Shown: in pieces, positions 16,743-23,938 of the stretch
Numbering within the stretch: the stretch's first letter is position 1
Layout: each line of letters starts with the position of its first letter
Source of the DNA: Rhodoferax sp.
GTDB lineage: Bacteria; Pseudomonadota; Gammaproteobacteria; Burkholderiales; Burkholderiaceae_C
NCBI GenBank assembly: GCA_021738345.1
Contig: JAIPCE010000022.1
Coordinates: 1 to 32,130 of the forward strand
DNA: 32,130 bases
Reading direction: 5' to 3'
The notes under the pieces: model-generated
The model's input: the letters and a program-made list of their open reading frames with translations, nothing else
Told to the model about the DNA's origin: nothing
Database searches by the model: none
Position numbers and translations under genes: made by a program

Positions 16743-18056
16743 TCAGACACCCGCTTTCTCGGCAGCCTTGAGCGCACGTTTGAGGTCATCGATCAAATCA
16801 TCAGGGTCTTCGAGTCCGATCGACAGGCGAATCGTGCCCTGCCCGATGCCGGCACCCGCCAGCGCTTCGTCACCCATGCGGAAGTGGGTTGTGCTGGCCG
16901 GGTGAATGACGAGGCTGCGGCAGTCGCCCACGTTGGCCAGGTGGCTGAATATCTTTAGCGTCTCGATAAATTTTTTACCTTGCTCCCGGTTGCCTTTGAG
17001 GTCAAAGCTGAACACCGAGCCGGCACCGCGTGGCAATAGCTTTTGCGCCAGGGCATGGCTGGGGTGGCTTGCCAGCAGCGGGTGTCCGACCCGCCCGACA
17101 AATGGTTGACTGGCCAGGAATTGCACCACCTTTTCGGTGTTGTCCATGTGCCGCGCCATACGCAGACCCAAGGTCTCTATGCCCTGCAAGATCAACCAGG
17201 CCGAATGTGGACTCAGGCAGGCACCAAAGTCGCGCAGGCCCTCGCGCCGGGCGCGCAGCAAAAACGCACCGACCGTGCTTTCCTCACTAAAGTTCATATT
17301 GTGAAAGCCGGCATAGGGCGCTGCCAGCTCCTCAAATTTTCCGCTCGTATCGAAGGCGCGCGCCCAGTCAAAACTGCCTCCGTCCACCACGATGCCGCCA
17401 ATGACAGTGCCATGGCCGGACAAAAACTTGGTGGCTGAGTGGTAGACCAGATCGGCTCCGAGCGCGAGCGGCTGCATCAGCCACGGTGACGTCAGCGTCG
17501 AGTCCACCAGCAAGGGCACGCCGGCCGCGTGGGCAATGGCCGCCACGCCAGGAATGTCCAGCACATCGAGCCCCGGGTTGCCCACGGTTTCGCCGAAAAA
17601 CAACTTGGTGTTCGGTTGCACCGCGGCGCGCCAGCCGTCCAGATCGCCTGGCTGCACAAAGCTGGTGTCTATGCCAAAACGGCGCAGGGTGTAGTGCAAC
17701 AGATTTTGCGAGCCACCGTAAAGGGCGGTGCTTGCCACAATATGGGAGCCCGCGCCCATCAGCGTGGCAATGCTCAGGTGCAGCGCCGCCTGGCCGCTGG
17801 CGGTGGTGATGGCCCCGATTCCACCTTCAAGGGCCGCCACGCGCTGCTCCAGCACCGCGTTGGTGGGGTTGCTGATGCGGCTGTATACATGGCCGGCACG
17901 TTCCAGGTTGAATAGCGACTGTGCGTGCTCGCTCGACTCGAACACAAACGAGGTCGTCAGGTGTATTGGCACGGCGCGCGCGCCGGTGCTCGGGTCTGGG
18001 GCGGCCCCTGCGTGCAGGGCCAGGGTGTCAAAGCCGGGATCGGCGTAGCCGGGCAT
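16743..18056 (-). CDS. metY: O-acetylhomoserine sulfhydrylase (PLP enzyme)
   Basis: Makes homocysteine from O-acetylhomoserine and sulfide, feeding methionine synthesis. The 437 residues belong to the Cys/Met-metabolism PLP family, type I fold. The cofactor Lys is Lys210 in YHSATKFLSGHG. Other motifs are YSRISNPTNAVLEQRVAALEGG, TASGQAALHLSI, the loop STALYGGSQNL and RLSIGLEDPDDLIDDL near the end. The length and the GFHNMNF insertion fit MetY rather than cystathionine gamma-synthase. ATG 18056 is preferred over the in-frame TTG at 18068 because GGAG stands 8 bases before it. Confidence 0.94.
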   Translation of the reverse strand: MPGYADPGFDTLALHAGAAPDPSTGARAVPIHLTTSFVFESSEHAQSLFNLERAGHVYSRISNPTNAVLEQRVAALEGGIGAITTASGQAALHLSIATLMGAGSHIVASTALYGGSQNLLHYTLRRFGIDTSFVQPGDLDGWRAAVQPNTKLFFGETVGNPGLDVLDIPGVAAIAHAAGVPLLVDSTLTSPWLMQPLALGADLVYHSATKFLSGHGTVIGGIVVDGGSFDWARAFDTSGKFEELAAPYAGFHNMNFSEESTVGAFLLRARREGLRDFGACLSPHSAWLILQGIETLGLRMARHMDNTEKVVQFLASQPFVGRVGHPLLASHPSHALAQKLLPRGAGSVFSFDLKGNREQGKKFIETLKIFSHLANVGDCRSLVIHPASTTHFRMGDEALAGAGIGQGTIRLSIGLEDPDDLIDDLKRALKAAEKAGV

Positions 18057-18146
18057 AGGATTCTCCAATTGCAGTCAGCGAAAATAGCGCCATTGTGGGC
18101 TATATTTGGAACTGCATTTTCCAAGCTTTTTACCCGGGTCCTCACC

Positions 18147-18608
18147 ATGAAAGTCAGTGATATTTTGCGCGTCAAGGGCAATACGCTCTATACCGCGACC
18201 CCCGATCAGCCGCTGTCGCAGGCTTTGGCGTTGATGTCCGAGCAAGACATTGGTTCACTGGTGGTCATGGAGCATGGTGACTTGGTGGGCATGCTGACGT
18301 TTCGCGAGGTCATCGCCCAATTGGTCAAGAGTGGCGGGGTCATAGGCTCTACCCTGGTGCGTACCGCCATGGACGACCATCCGTTGACCTGTACCCTGGC
18401 AACCGACATGGACGAGGTGCGCCGCATGATGCTGGACCGCCATGCGCGCTACATGCCTGTCATGGACCACCGCATGCTGATGGGGGTGATCAGTTTTTAT
18501 GACGTGGCCCGGGCCGTTGTAGATAGCCAGAATTTTGAGAACAAAATGCTCAAGGCCTACATTCACGACTGGCCGGACGGCGAAGACCCCAAGGCCGCAC
18601 AGTCCTGA
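18147..18608 (+). CDS. CBS-domain pair protein
   Basis: A 153-residue soluble protein made almost only of two CBS motifs (about 8-60 and 75-130), e.g. IGSLVVMEHGDLVGMLTFREV and YMPVMDHRMLMGVISFYDVARA. Such Bateman modules bind adenosyl compounds such as AMP, ATP or SAM and act as small sensors. The partner is unknown. It is transcribed divergently from metY across 90 bases. SAM sensing beside a methionine gene is an appealing idea but has no direct support. It ends 11 bases from the convergent YceI gene. Confidence 0.9.
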   Translation: MKVSDILRVKGNTLYTATPDQPLSQALALMSEQDIGSLVVMEHGDLVGMLTFREVIAQLVKSGGVIGSTLVRTAMDDHPLTCTLATDMDEVRRMMLDRHARYMPVMDHRMLMGVISFYDVARAVVDSQNFENKMLKAYIHDWPDGEDPKAAQS

Positions 18609-18619
18609 AGTTCGACGGT

Positions 18620-19204
18620 TTACTGCTTGATCGCTTCCACCTGAACAATCAAACGTACATTCTTCGGAAAGCCCCAGTCCACGCCGTAGTTCATGCCAAA
18701 GGCCGTGCGGTCGATGGTGGTCTCGAAATCGCCACCACAGACTTCGCGTTTGACCATCGGGTTGTCGTAGCAGTTGAACTGGCTGGCCTTGAGTGTGACA
18801 GGCAGGGTTTTGCCGAGCAAGGTCAGGTTGCCGGAGACTTCTGACACTTTGTCGCCATTGAAAACAAACTTGCTGGACTCGAACTTGATGGTCGGGTACT
18901 TGGCCGCGTCAAACAGATCGGGGCTTTGCAGGTGGGTGTTGAAGGGCGCAAAGCCGGTGTTGACCGAGGTGGTGTCGATGGTCACGCTGACCTTGCCGGT
19001 TTTGGCGGCGCGATCGAGCTCTACCGAACCTTCCTTCTTGTCAAAGCGCCCACGGTTGGTCGAGGTGCCAAAATGGCCGATCTCGAACGTGACATAGGTG
19101 TGGCCCGGGTCAAAGGCATAGGTCGCCGGTGCGGCGTGGGCCGGGGCAGCCAAGGTGATCGCAAGAGCGCCAACGGTGCCAAGGGCTAAAAGGGTTTTAC
19201 GCAT
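18620..19204 (-). CDS. yceI: YceI family periplasmic protein (copy 2 of the operon)
   Basis: A 194-residue exported lipocalin-like protein. The signal peptide covers residues 1-24 (ending APAHA). The mature part opens with YAFDPGHTYVTFEIGHFG and continues through SVTIDTTSVNTGFAPFNTHL and SPDLFDAAKYPTIKFESSKF, the YceI signature. The family binds isoprenoid chains such as octaprenyl pyrophosphate or polyisoprenoids. GGAG before the ATG at 19204 sets the start. It is the last gene of the b561-YceI-YceI unit, 38 bases after the first YceI copy, and contains two Cys (NCYDNP, EVCGGD) that could form a disulfide. Confidence 0.94.
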   Translation of the reverse strand: MRKTLLALGTVGALAITLAAPAHAAPATYAFDPGHTYVTFEIGHFGTSTNRGRFDKKEGSVELDRAAKTGKVSVTIDTTSVNTGFAPFNTHLQSPDLFDAAKYPTIKFESSKFVFNGDKVSEVSGNLTLLGKTLPVTLKASQFNCYDNPMVKREVCGGDFETTIDRTAFGMNYGVDWGFPKNVRLIVQVEAIKQ

Positions 19205-19242
19205 GGGTTTTCTCCAGAAAAGTAAGGAACAAGGAAACAAAA

Positions 19243-19824
19243 TTAAAATTTGCCCACGCCGTTGAGCGCGAGCTTGAACTTGACCTGCACATCGTCAGCC
19301 ACCGTCGAGGTGTCGGCCCAATCGCCATCGCCGACAGAAAATGCCAGGCGCTTGATCGGAAAGGTTCCGCTGGCAACCGTGCTGGCGCCGTTGGCCGCCA
19401 AGCTGACCGGGATCACCACGTCACGCGTGTTGCCCTTGATGCCTAGCTTGCCGCTCACCTCGAATTTGCCCGGTCCCACGCTTTTGATGGCGCTGGACTG
19501 GAAAGTTGCCTGCGGAAACTTGGCCGTATTGAACCAGGGTGCCTTGGGTAGCTCGGAGTCCACTTCGGGTGCGCCGAGGGTGGCGCTGGCGATGTCCACC
19601 GTCAACGCAATTTTGGAAGTCGCCAATTTGGCGGGATCAAACACAATTTGCGCTTCGAATTTCTTGAAACGCCCCTCCACCGGCACGCCCATTTGTTTGC
19701 TCACAAAGCTGATTTCACTCTGGTCGGCGATCAATTTCTGTTGGGCTTGCGCCGGCAAGGCCAGCAAACCTGCAAGTAGCAGCGCCAGCGCCAGCGGTAC
19801 GGGACGTGGTAAAGATAAAGGCAT
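19243..19824 (-). CDS. YceI family periplasmic protein (copy 1 of the operon)
   Basis: A 193-residue exported protein, paralogous to but clearly diverged from its neighbour. The signal peptide covers residues 1-27 (LALALLLAGLLALPAQA). YceI features include SEISFVSKQMGVPVEGRFKK, ALTVDIASATLGAPEVDSEL and the strand repeat near FPIKRLAFSVGDGDWADT. The start at 19824 has GGAG at the proper distance. It lies 19 bases behind the cytochrome b561 gene, the common YceJ-YceI pairing. Confidence 0.92.
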   Translation of the reverse strand: MPLSLPRPVPLALALLLAGLLALPAQAQQKLIADQSEISFVSKQMGVPVEGRFKKFEAQIVFDPAKLATSKIALTVDIASATLGAPEVDSELPKAPWFNTAKFPQATFQSSAIKSVGPGKFEVSGKLGIKGNTRDVVIPVSLAANGASTVASGTFPIKRLAFSVGDGDWADTSTVADDVQVKFKLALNGVGKF

Positions 19825-19843
19825 CAATTTCTCCAAATAAAAA

Positions 19844-20404
19844 TTAGCGAGTGCTTGGCAACATGCGCTGGAGCAATCCATCGCGGTCGATCCAGTGGTG
19901 TTTGAGCGCCGCTGCCACATGAAGCAGCACCAACCCGGCCAGGGCCAAGGCGCCACCCTTGTGCAGCAACTTGATACTCTCTGCCAAGGGCTTGTCCAGC
20001 GCCAGCAAGTCGGGCAGGGGCAATACGCCAAACAGCACAATCGGGAAGCCCGCCGCCGAGCTATAGGCCCAGCCCAGCAACGGCACGGCAAAAAACAGTG
20101 CATAGAGCCCGATATGGGTGGCATGCAATGCCTGCTTTTGCCACACGGGCATGCTCTGCTCAATCGACTGGGGCAAGGCCGGTGGCCGGGTTTTGAGGCG
20201 CCACAGGAGCCGCACGACCGACAGAACCAGAATACAAATGCCAGCCCATTTGTGCCAATTGATCAACTTGATGCGTTGCGGCGAGAACGGCAGATCCGCA
20301 ACATAAAGCCCCACAGCAAAGATGCCAAGCAGGGCCAGCGCCAAAAGCCAATGCAGTGCAATCGAGAAACCGTGGTACCTAAGTATGGGAGTGTGTCTGT
20401 TCAT
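19844..20404 (-). CDS. Cytochrome b561 family protein (YceJ-like)
   Basis: A 186-residue inner-membrane di-heme b-type cytochrome with four helices. Heme-ligand candidates are His11/His18 of YHGFSIALHW, His51 in NWHKWAG, and the later His residues in KQALHATHIGLYALFF and GLVLLHVAAALKHH, which match the family pattern. These proteins move electrons between the quinone pool and the periplasm; the partner of YceJ is not established. ATG 20404 was chosen because the family starts RYH.FSIALHW here; further upstream the frame runs into low-complexity sequence. It is the first gene of the operon. Confidence 0.93.
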   Translation of the reverse strand: MNRHTPILRYHGFSIALHWLLALALLGIFAVGLYVADLPFSPQRIKLINWHKWAGICILVLSVVRLLWRLKTRPPALPQSIEQSMPVWQKQALHATHIGLYALFFAVPLLGWAYSSAAGFPIVLFGVLPLPDLLALDKPLAESIKLLHKGGALALAGLVLLHVAAALKHHWIDRDGLLQRMLPSTR

Positions 20405-20429
20405 GGGGCGGAAGTTTAGGGTGCAACCA

Positions 20430-20480
20430 TTCAAAAATATTTCAGTGTTATTGATTGCATCATTGAATTTTGTTGAATCT
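20430..20480. promoter_or_regulatory. AT-rich divergent control region between b561 and aroC
   Basis: This stretch is markedly AT-rich compared with its surroundings and lies between two divergent genes, where promoters are expected. On the + strand, TTGATT (20451-20456) and TGAATC (20474-20479) are 17 bases apart, a weak sigma-70-like pair. TGAT-TGC-ATCA (20452-20462) is a small inverted repeat. The -10 match is poor. Confidence 0.35.
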
Positions 20481-20491
20481 AAGTGGTCTTT

Positions 20492-20533
20492 GCCAAAGCC
20501 AAAGCCAAAGCCAAAGCCAAAGCCAACGCCAAG
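20492..20533 (+). repeat. Hexanucleotide tandem repeat (GCCAAA) upstream of aroC
   Basis: Five perfect GCCAAA units (20492-20521) are followed by GCCAAC and GCCAAG, seven units over 42 bases, ending 39 bases before the aroC ATG. If translation started at the in-frame GTG at 20483 the repeat would encode (Ala-Lys)n. The conserved AroC start makes a leader position more likely. Confidence 0.93.
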
Positions 20534-20572
20534 TCCAGACAAGGCAATGCACCGTCGTCGATAATCGCGGCC

Positions 20573-21655
20573 ATGAGTGCAAACACCTTTGGACATCTCT
20601 TTGCCGTCACCAACTTTGGTGAATCCCATGGCCCGGCCATAGGCTGCGTCATCGACGGCTGCCCCCCGGGTCTGGCGCTGTGCGAAGCCGACATTCAGGG
20701 CGACCTGGACCGCCGACGGCCCGGCACCAGCCGCCATGTAACCCAACGCAACGAGCCCGACGCGGTGCAAATCCTCAGCGGGGTCTACCAGGGCCAAACG
20801 ACCGGGACCCCGATTGCGCTATTGATTCAAAACACGGATCAGCGCAGCAAAGACTATGGCAACTTGCTGCAAACCTTTCGACCCGGCCATGCCGACTACA
20901 CCTATTTTCAAAAATACGGCATTCGCGATCCGCGCGGGGGTGGCCGCTCCAGCGCCCGGCTCACTGCACCCATGGTTGCGGCCGGCGCGGTCGCCAAAAA
21001 ATGGCTCTCTGAGCACTATGGCACCTTGTTTCGCGGCTGCATGACGCAAATTGGCGAGATCACCATTCCGTTTGAATCCTGGGACCATGTGTCGTCCAAC
21101 CCGTTTTTTGCACCGGTGGCCGATGTGCAGGCGCTGGAAGACTATATGGATGCCTTGCGCAAGGCCGGGGACTCGTGTGGCGCACGCATTCGGGTCAGCG
21201 CCTCCAGGGTGCCGGTGGGCCTCGGTGAGCCGCTGTTTGACAAAATGGACGCGGATATTGCCTACGCGATGATGGGAATCAACGCCGTCAAGGGTGTCGA
21301 AATAGGCGCTGGATTTGCCAGCGTGAGCCAACGTGGCACGACGCACGGCGATGCACTGACTCCCGGCGGCTTTGCGAGCAACAACTCCGGTGGTGTGCTG
21401 GGTGGAATTACGTCCGGGCAAGACCTCGAAGTCAGCATTGCCATCAAGCCGACCAGCTCCATCATCACGCCGCGCGACTCGATTGATGTGGCGGGCAACC
21501 CAACCCAGGTCGTCACCAAGGGCCGCCACGATCCCTGCGTAGGCATTCGGGCCACCCCCATCGCCGAGGCCATGCTGGCCCTGGTGGTGATGGACCACGC
21601 CCTGCGCCATCGGGCCCAGTGTGCCGACGTGCAGCAGACCCTGGTGCCAATTTAG
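20573..21655 (+). CDS. aroC: Chorismate synthase
   Basis: Catalyses the last step of the shikimate pathway, EPSP to chorismate, using reduced FMN that is not consumed. The 360 residues are standard. Signatures are [20 protein letters not shown] (first), [20 protein letters not shown] with [20 protein letters not shown] (second), and the final [11 protein letters not shown] and [19 protein letters not shown] (third). ATG 20573 matches the usual start [10 protein letters not shown]; the ribosome site is weak. The in-frame extension to 20483 would add 30 residues of Ala-Lys repeats and is unlikely to be native, but cannot be excluded. Confidence 0.97.
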   Translation: MSANTFGHLFAVTNFGESHGPAIGCVIDGCPPGLALCEADIQGDLDRRRPGTSRHVTQRNEPDAVQILSGVYQGQTTGTPIALLIQNTDQRSKDYGNLLQTFRPGHADYTYFQKYGIRDPRGGGRSSARLTAPMVAAGAVAKKWLSEHYGTLFRGCMTQIGEITIPFESWDHVSSNPFFAPVADVQALEDYMDALRKAGDSCGARIRVSASRVPVGLGEPLFDKMDADIAYAMMGINAVKGVEIGAGFASVSQRGTTHGDALTPGGFASNNSGGVLGGITSGQDLEVSIAIKPTSSIITPRDSIDVAGNPTQVVTKGRHDPCVGIRATPIAEAMLALVVMDHALRHRAQCADVQQTLVPI

Positions 21656-21677
21656 GGCCTTCCCCGTATCGGCCCTA
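21653..21677. terminator. Inverted repeat spanning both stop codons, possible two-way terminator
   Basis: TAGGGCC (21653-21659), an 11-base spacer and GGCCCTA (21671-21677) form a perfect 7-bp stem. The left TAG is the aroC stop, and the right CTA is the reverse of the hydrogenase-like small subunit's TAG. There is no T-run on either side, so termination would be weak or factor-assisted. Confidence 0.45.
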
Positions 21678-22424
21678 GCCCGTAATCCCCAGCAAATCCA
21701 TGATTCCCGAGATGAAAGTCAAAGGGTGCGTGGGGCAACCGGGCACATAGAGTGTAGGGGGGAATCGTTGCAGAAAGTCGCGGTTCAGGGCGCTGCTCTC
21801 GGCAAACACGCCGCCTGAAATGGCGCAGGCTCCGACCGCGATGACCAGTTTGGGCTCGGGGATGGCGTCCCAGGTGATTTGCAGGGCGTCCATCATGTTG
21901 CGGGTGATCGGGCCAGAGAGCACCAGCGCGTCGGCATGGCGCGGCGACGCCACCATATCGATGCCGTAGCGACCGAGGTCGAAGTTGACGTTCGAGAGGG
22001 CGTTGATCTCCATTTCGCAGCCGTTGCAGCCGCCCGCAGACACCGAGCGCAGTTTCATGGAGCGACCAAAGCGCCGGCGCAATTCGGTGGACACCTGCAT
22101 CGGATCGATATCTGGGCGTGCCGCGCTGACGGTCAATGCCTGGCGCGAGACGGTCGCCAATTTGACGTCATTGGTGAAACGGATCTTGGCGCTCGGGCAA
22201 GCGGGTTCGCAATCGCCACACATGACACAGCGCCCGAGGTCGATCTGAACCGGGTTCAGGGCGAGGGCCTGGCTGGGGCAAACCGACACGCAGGCCTGGC
22301 AATCGGTCTGACAGTCCGCCGCGCCTATGACCGGCTTGGCGCGAAAGCCCAGCGCTTGGGCGGCCCGCAGGTCGACAATATATTGGCTACCCTGCGACTT
22401 GCGAACAGCGATCGATTTCAACAT
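21675..22424 (-). CDS. hyfI: Hydrogenase-4-like small subunit with fused ferredoxin domain (HyfI/NuoB-like)
   Basis: The electron-transfer subunit of the complex, 249 residues. The N-terminal part is a 2[4Fe-4S] ferredoxin: Cys38, 42, 45, 49 and Cys66, 69, 72, 76, the latter in CVMCGDCEPACP. The C-terminal part (about 120-249) is NuoB/HyfI-like and keeps all four ligands of the proximal cluster: Cys133 and Cys136 (GGCNGCE), Cys200 (GACAISGG) and Cys230 (PGCPTHP). In E. coli Hyf the ferredoxin (HyfH) and NuoB-like (HyfI) parts are separate proteins; here they are one. It is the last gene of the operon, 12 bases after the large subunit. Electron wiring is intact although the partner has lost its NiFe ligands. 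Confidence 0.92.
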   Translation of the reverse strand: MLKSIAVRKSQGSQYIVDLRAAQALGFRAKPVIGAADCQTDCQACVSVCPSQALALNPVQIDLGRCVMCGDCEPACPSAKIRFTNDVKLATVSRQALTVSAARPDIDPMQVSTELRRRFGRSMKLRSVSAGGCNGCEMEINALSNVNFDLGRYGIDMVASPRHADALVLSGPITRNMMDALQITWDAIPEPKLVIAVGACAISGGVFAESSALNRDFLQRFPPTLYVPGCPTHPLTFISGIMDLLGITG

Positions 22425-22436
22425 GGTGTGGTTTGA

Positions 22437-23933
22437 TTACAGATCATTGCCGCAGTAAGAAAGGTCAAAACTCTTGTTGCAGATCGGGAAGTCGGAAATG
22501 CCGTTGTTGCGCACGGCCCAGGCCAGGCCAAACCAGTTGGCAAGCGACGGGTCCTGCACCTTGTAATGCAGTAATGCACCCTGGGCATCGGTCTCCAGCA
22601 CGTGGACCACCGGTCCACGCACCCCCTCAGCCAGCGAGACGCACAAGGCATGCGGTGCCAGACGCCATGGCCTGGCCTCTGGTGCGCGCGCAGCCGCGGG
22701 CGCACCGTCGCCGGTTTGTTGCAGCAGCTTTATGAGCCACTGCACCGAGCTTTGGACTTCGCGCATGCGCAACTGCATGCGGGCCCAGCAATCACCGGTG
22801 AATTCGGTCAGCAGCGGGAGCGGAAACTGGCCGTACACAGCGCCCGGCAACTGGCTGCGCGCATCCAGCATTACCCCGCTGGCGCGCGCCACGACGCCGG
22901 TCAAACCGAGATCGCTCGCGGCCTGCAGGCTGACCGCCCCGGTGCCCTTGAACCGCGCCTTGACGCTGTGTGCCTCGCGGGTCAGTTGGCTTACTTCGTC
23001 AAAGTCGGCCAGAAATTCTGCGAGTGTGCGGACCAGGTCGGAGCACAGGGCGGGTGTCAGGGCGCGGGCACTGCCCGGGCGCATCCAACCCCGTCCAAAG
23101 CGGTTGCCGCACACCCGCTGGCTGGCGTTGATGATGGCCGTGCGCAAGCGACCATAGCTGGCGGCTGGCTGCAAATAGGCAATATCGGTGGCCAGACCAA
23201 TGAGGGTCGCCACATGGATGGCAATACGCTCCATCTCCAGCGCGACGGCCCGCGAAATCTGCACCCTCAGGTCAGCCACTTGGCCGGACAGGGCTTCGAG
23301 CGCGGCGCAGTAGGCCCAGGCATTGGCGACGGCCGAGTCGCCCGCAATGGACTCGATCAACGGAGTCAGTGCGGTGGCGGGACGCTGCAGCAGCAAGGAC
23401 TCGATGCCGCGGTGCTGGTAGCCGAGCTGGATTTCCAGGTGGTGCACCTTTTCGCCATGGCACATGAAACGGAAGTGTCCGGGCTCGATCACGCCCGCGT
23501 GCACCGGACCTACTCCGACTTCATGGACCTCTTGTCCGCGCACCTTGAAGAAGGGGTATTCGTCCATGCGCTGCTGGCGCGGACCTTCAAAGCGCACCGG
23601 TTTGAGCCAGGGGTGGCCCTCGGGGACCAGACCGGTCTGCTCCCACAGTTCGCGCTCGAAAATCTGCGCCGCCGGAAAATCGGCCGTCAGCGCCGGGTAA
23701 TGCGTCTGCGCCGCAGCGTGGCTGCGCACGGCCACCAGCGCCGCGTCCGGGGGCTGAAAGATGGCAGTCACCCTGGTGCCTGGGGTTTCATGGGGCGCTG
23801 CCGGGCGGCCAAACAAGGTCACCAGACGCTCGGACGCAGCGAGTCGCGCAGCGCACTGGGCGGCCAGGTCGGCCAGCGGCAAGGGCTTGAGAGCATCCAG
23901 CGCAAACAGCTTCAGGGGTTGTTCGTAAGCCAT
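22437..23933 (-). CDS. hyfG: Hydrogenase-4-like large subunit lacking NiFe ligands (HyfG/NuoCD-like)
   Basis: A 498-residue protein with a NuoC-like N-terminal domain (about 1-115) and a NuoD/HycE-like domain (about 125-498). The family marks GPVHAGVIEPGHFRF (142-156), HHLEIQLGYQHRGIE and DFPICNKSFDLSYCG are present. In HycE-type hydrogenases the first metal motif is CGIC; here residues 197-200 read Ala-Gly-Asp-Ser, with the following His replaced by Asn. The second motif, DPCxxC, reads Asp-Leu-Ser-Tyr-Cys-Gly (490-495). It ends four residues after the Cys, without the C-terminal tail that a maturation protease would cut. It therefore cannot bind NiFe in the known way. GAGG precedes the ATG. 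The hyf name is by homology only. Confidence 0.9.
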   Translation of the reverse strand: MAYEQPLKLFALDALKPLPLADLAAQCAARLAASERLVTLFGRPAAPHETPGTRVTAIFQPPDAALVAVRSHAAAQTHYPALTADFPAAQIFERELWEQTGLVPEGHPWLKPVRFEGPRQQRMDEYPFFKVRGQEVHEVGVGPVHAGVIEPGHFRFMCHGEKVHHLEIQLGYQHRGIESLLLQRPATALTPLIESIAGDSAVANAWAYCAALEALSGQVADLRVQISRAVALEMERIAIHVATLIGLATDIAYLQPAASYGRLRTAIINASQRVCGNRFGRGWMRPGSARALTPALCSDLVRTLAEFLADFDEVSQLTREAHSVKARFKGTGAVSLQAASDLGLTGVVARASGVMLDARSQLPGAVYGQFPLPLLTEFTGDCWARMQLRMREVQSSVQWLIKLLQQTGDGAPAAARAPEARPWRLAPHALCVSLAEGVRGPVVHVLETDAQGALLHYKVQDPSLANWFGLAWAVRNNGISDFPICNKSFDLSYCGNDL

Positions 23934-23938
23934 GGCCC

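Noticed and set aside
20451-20467. FNR/CRP-like box TTGAT...ATCA between b561 and aroC
   Set aside because: The half-sites are three bases apart instead of four, and the outer bases do not match, so it is not a convincing FNR site.
20492-20533. Phase-variable on/off switch for aroC through the tandem repeat
   Set aside because: Units of six bases never change the reading frame, so slippage could alter only spacing or an Ala-Lys tail, not switch translation off.
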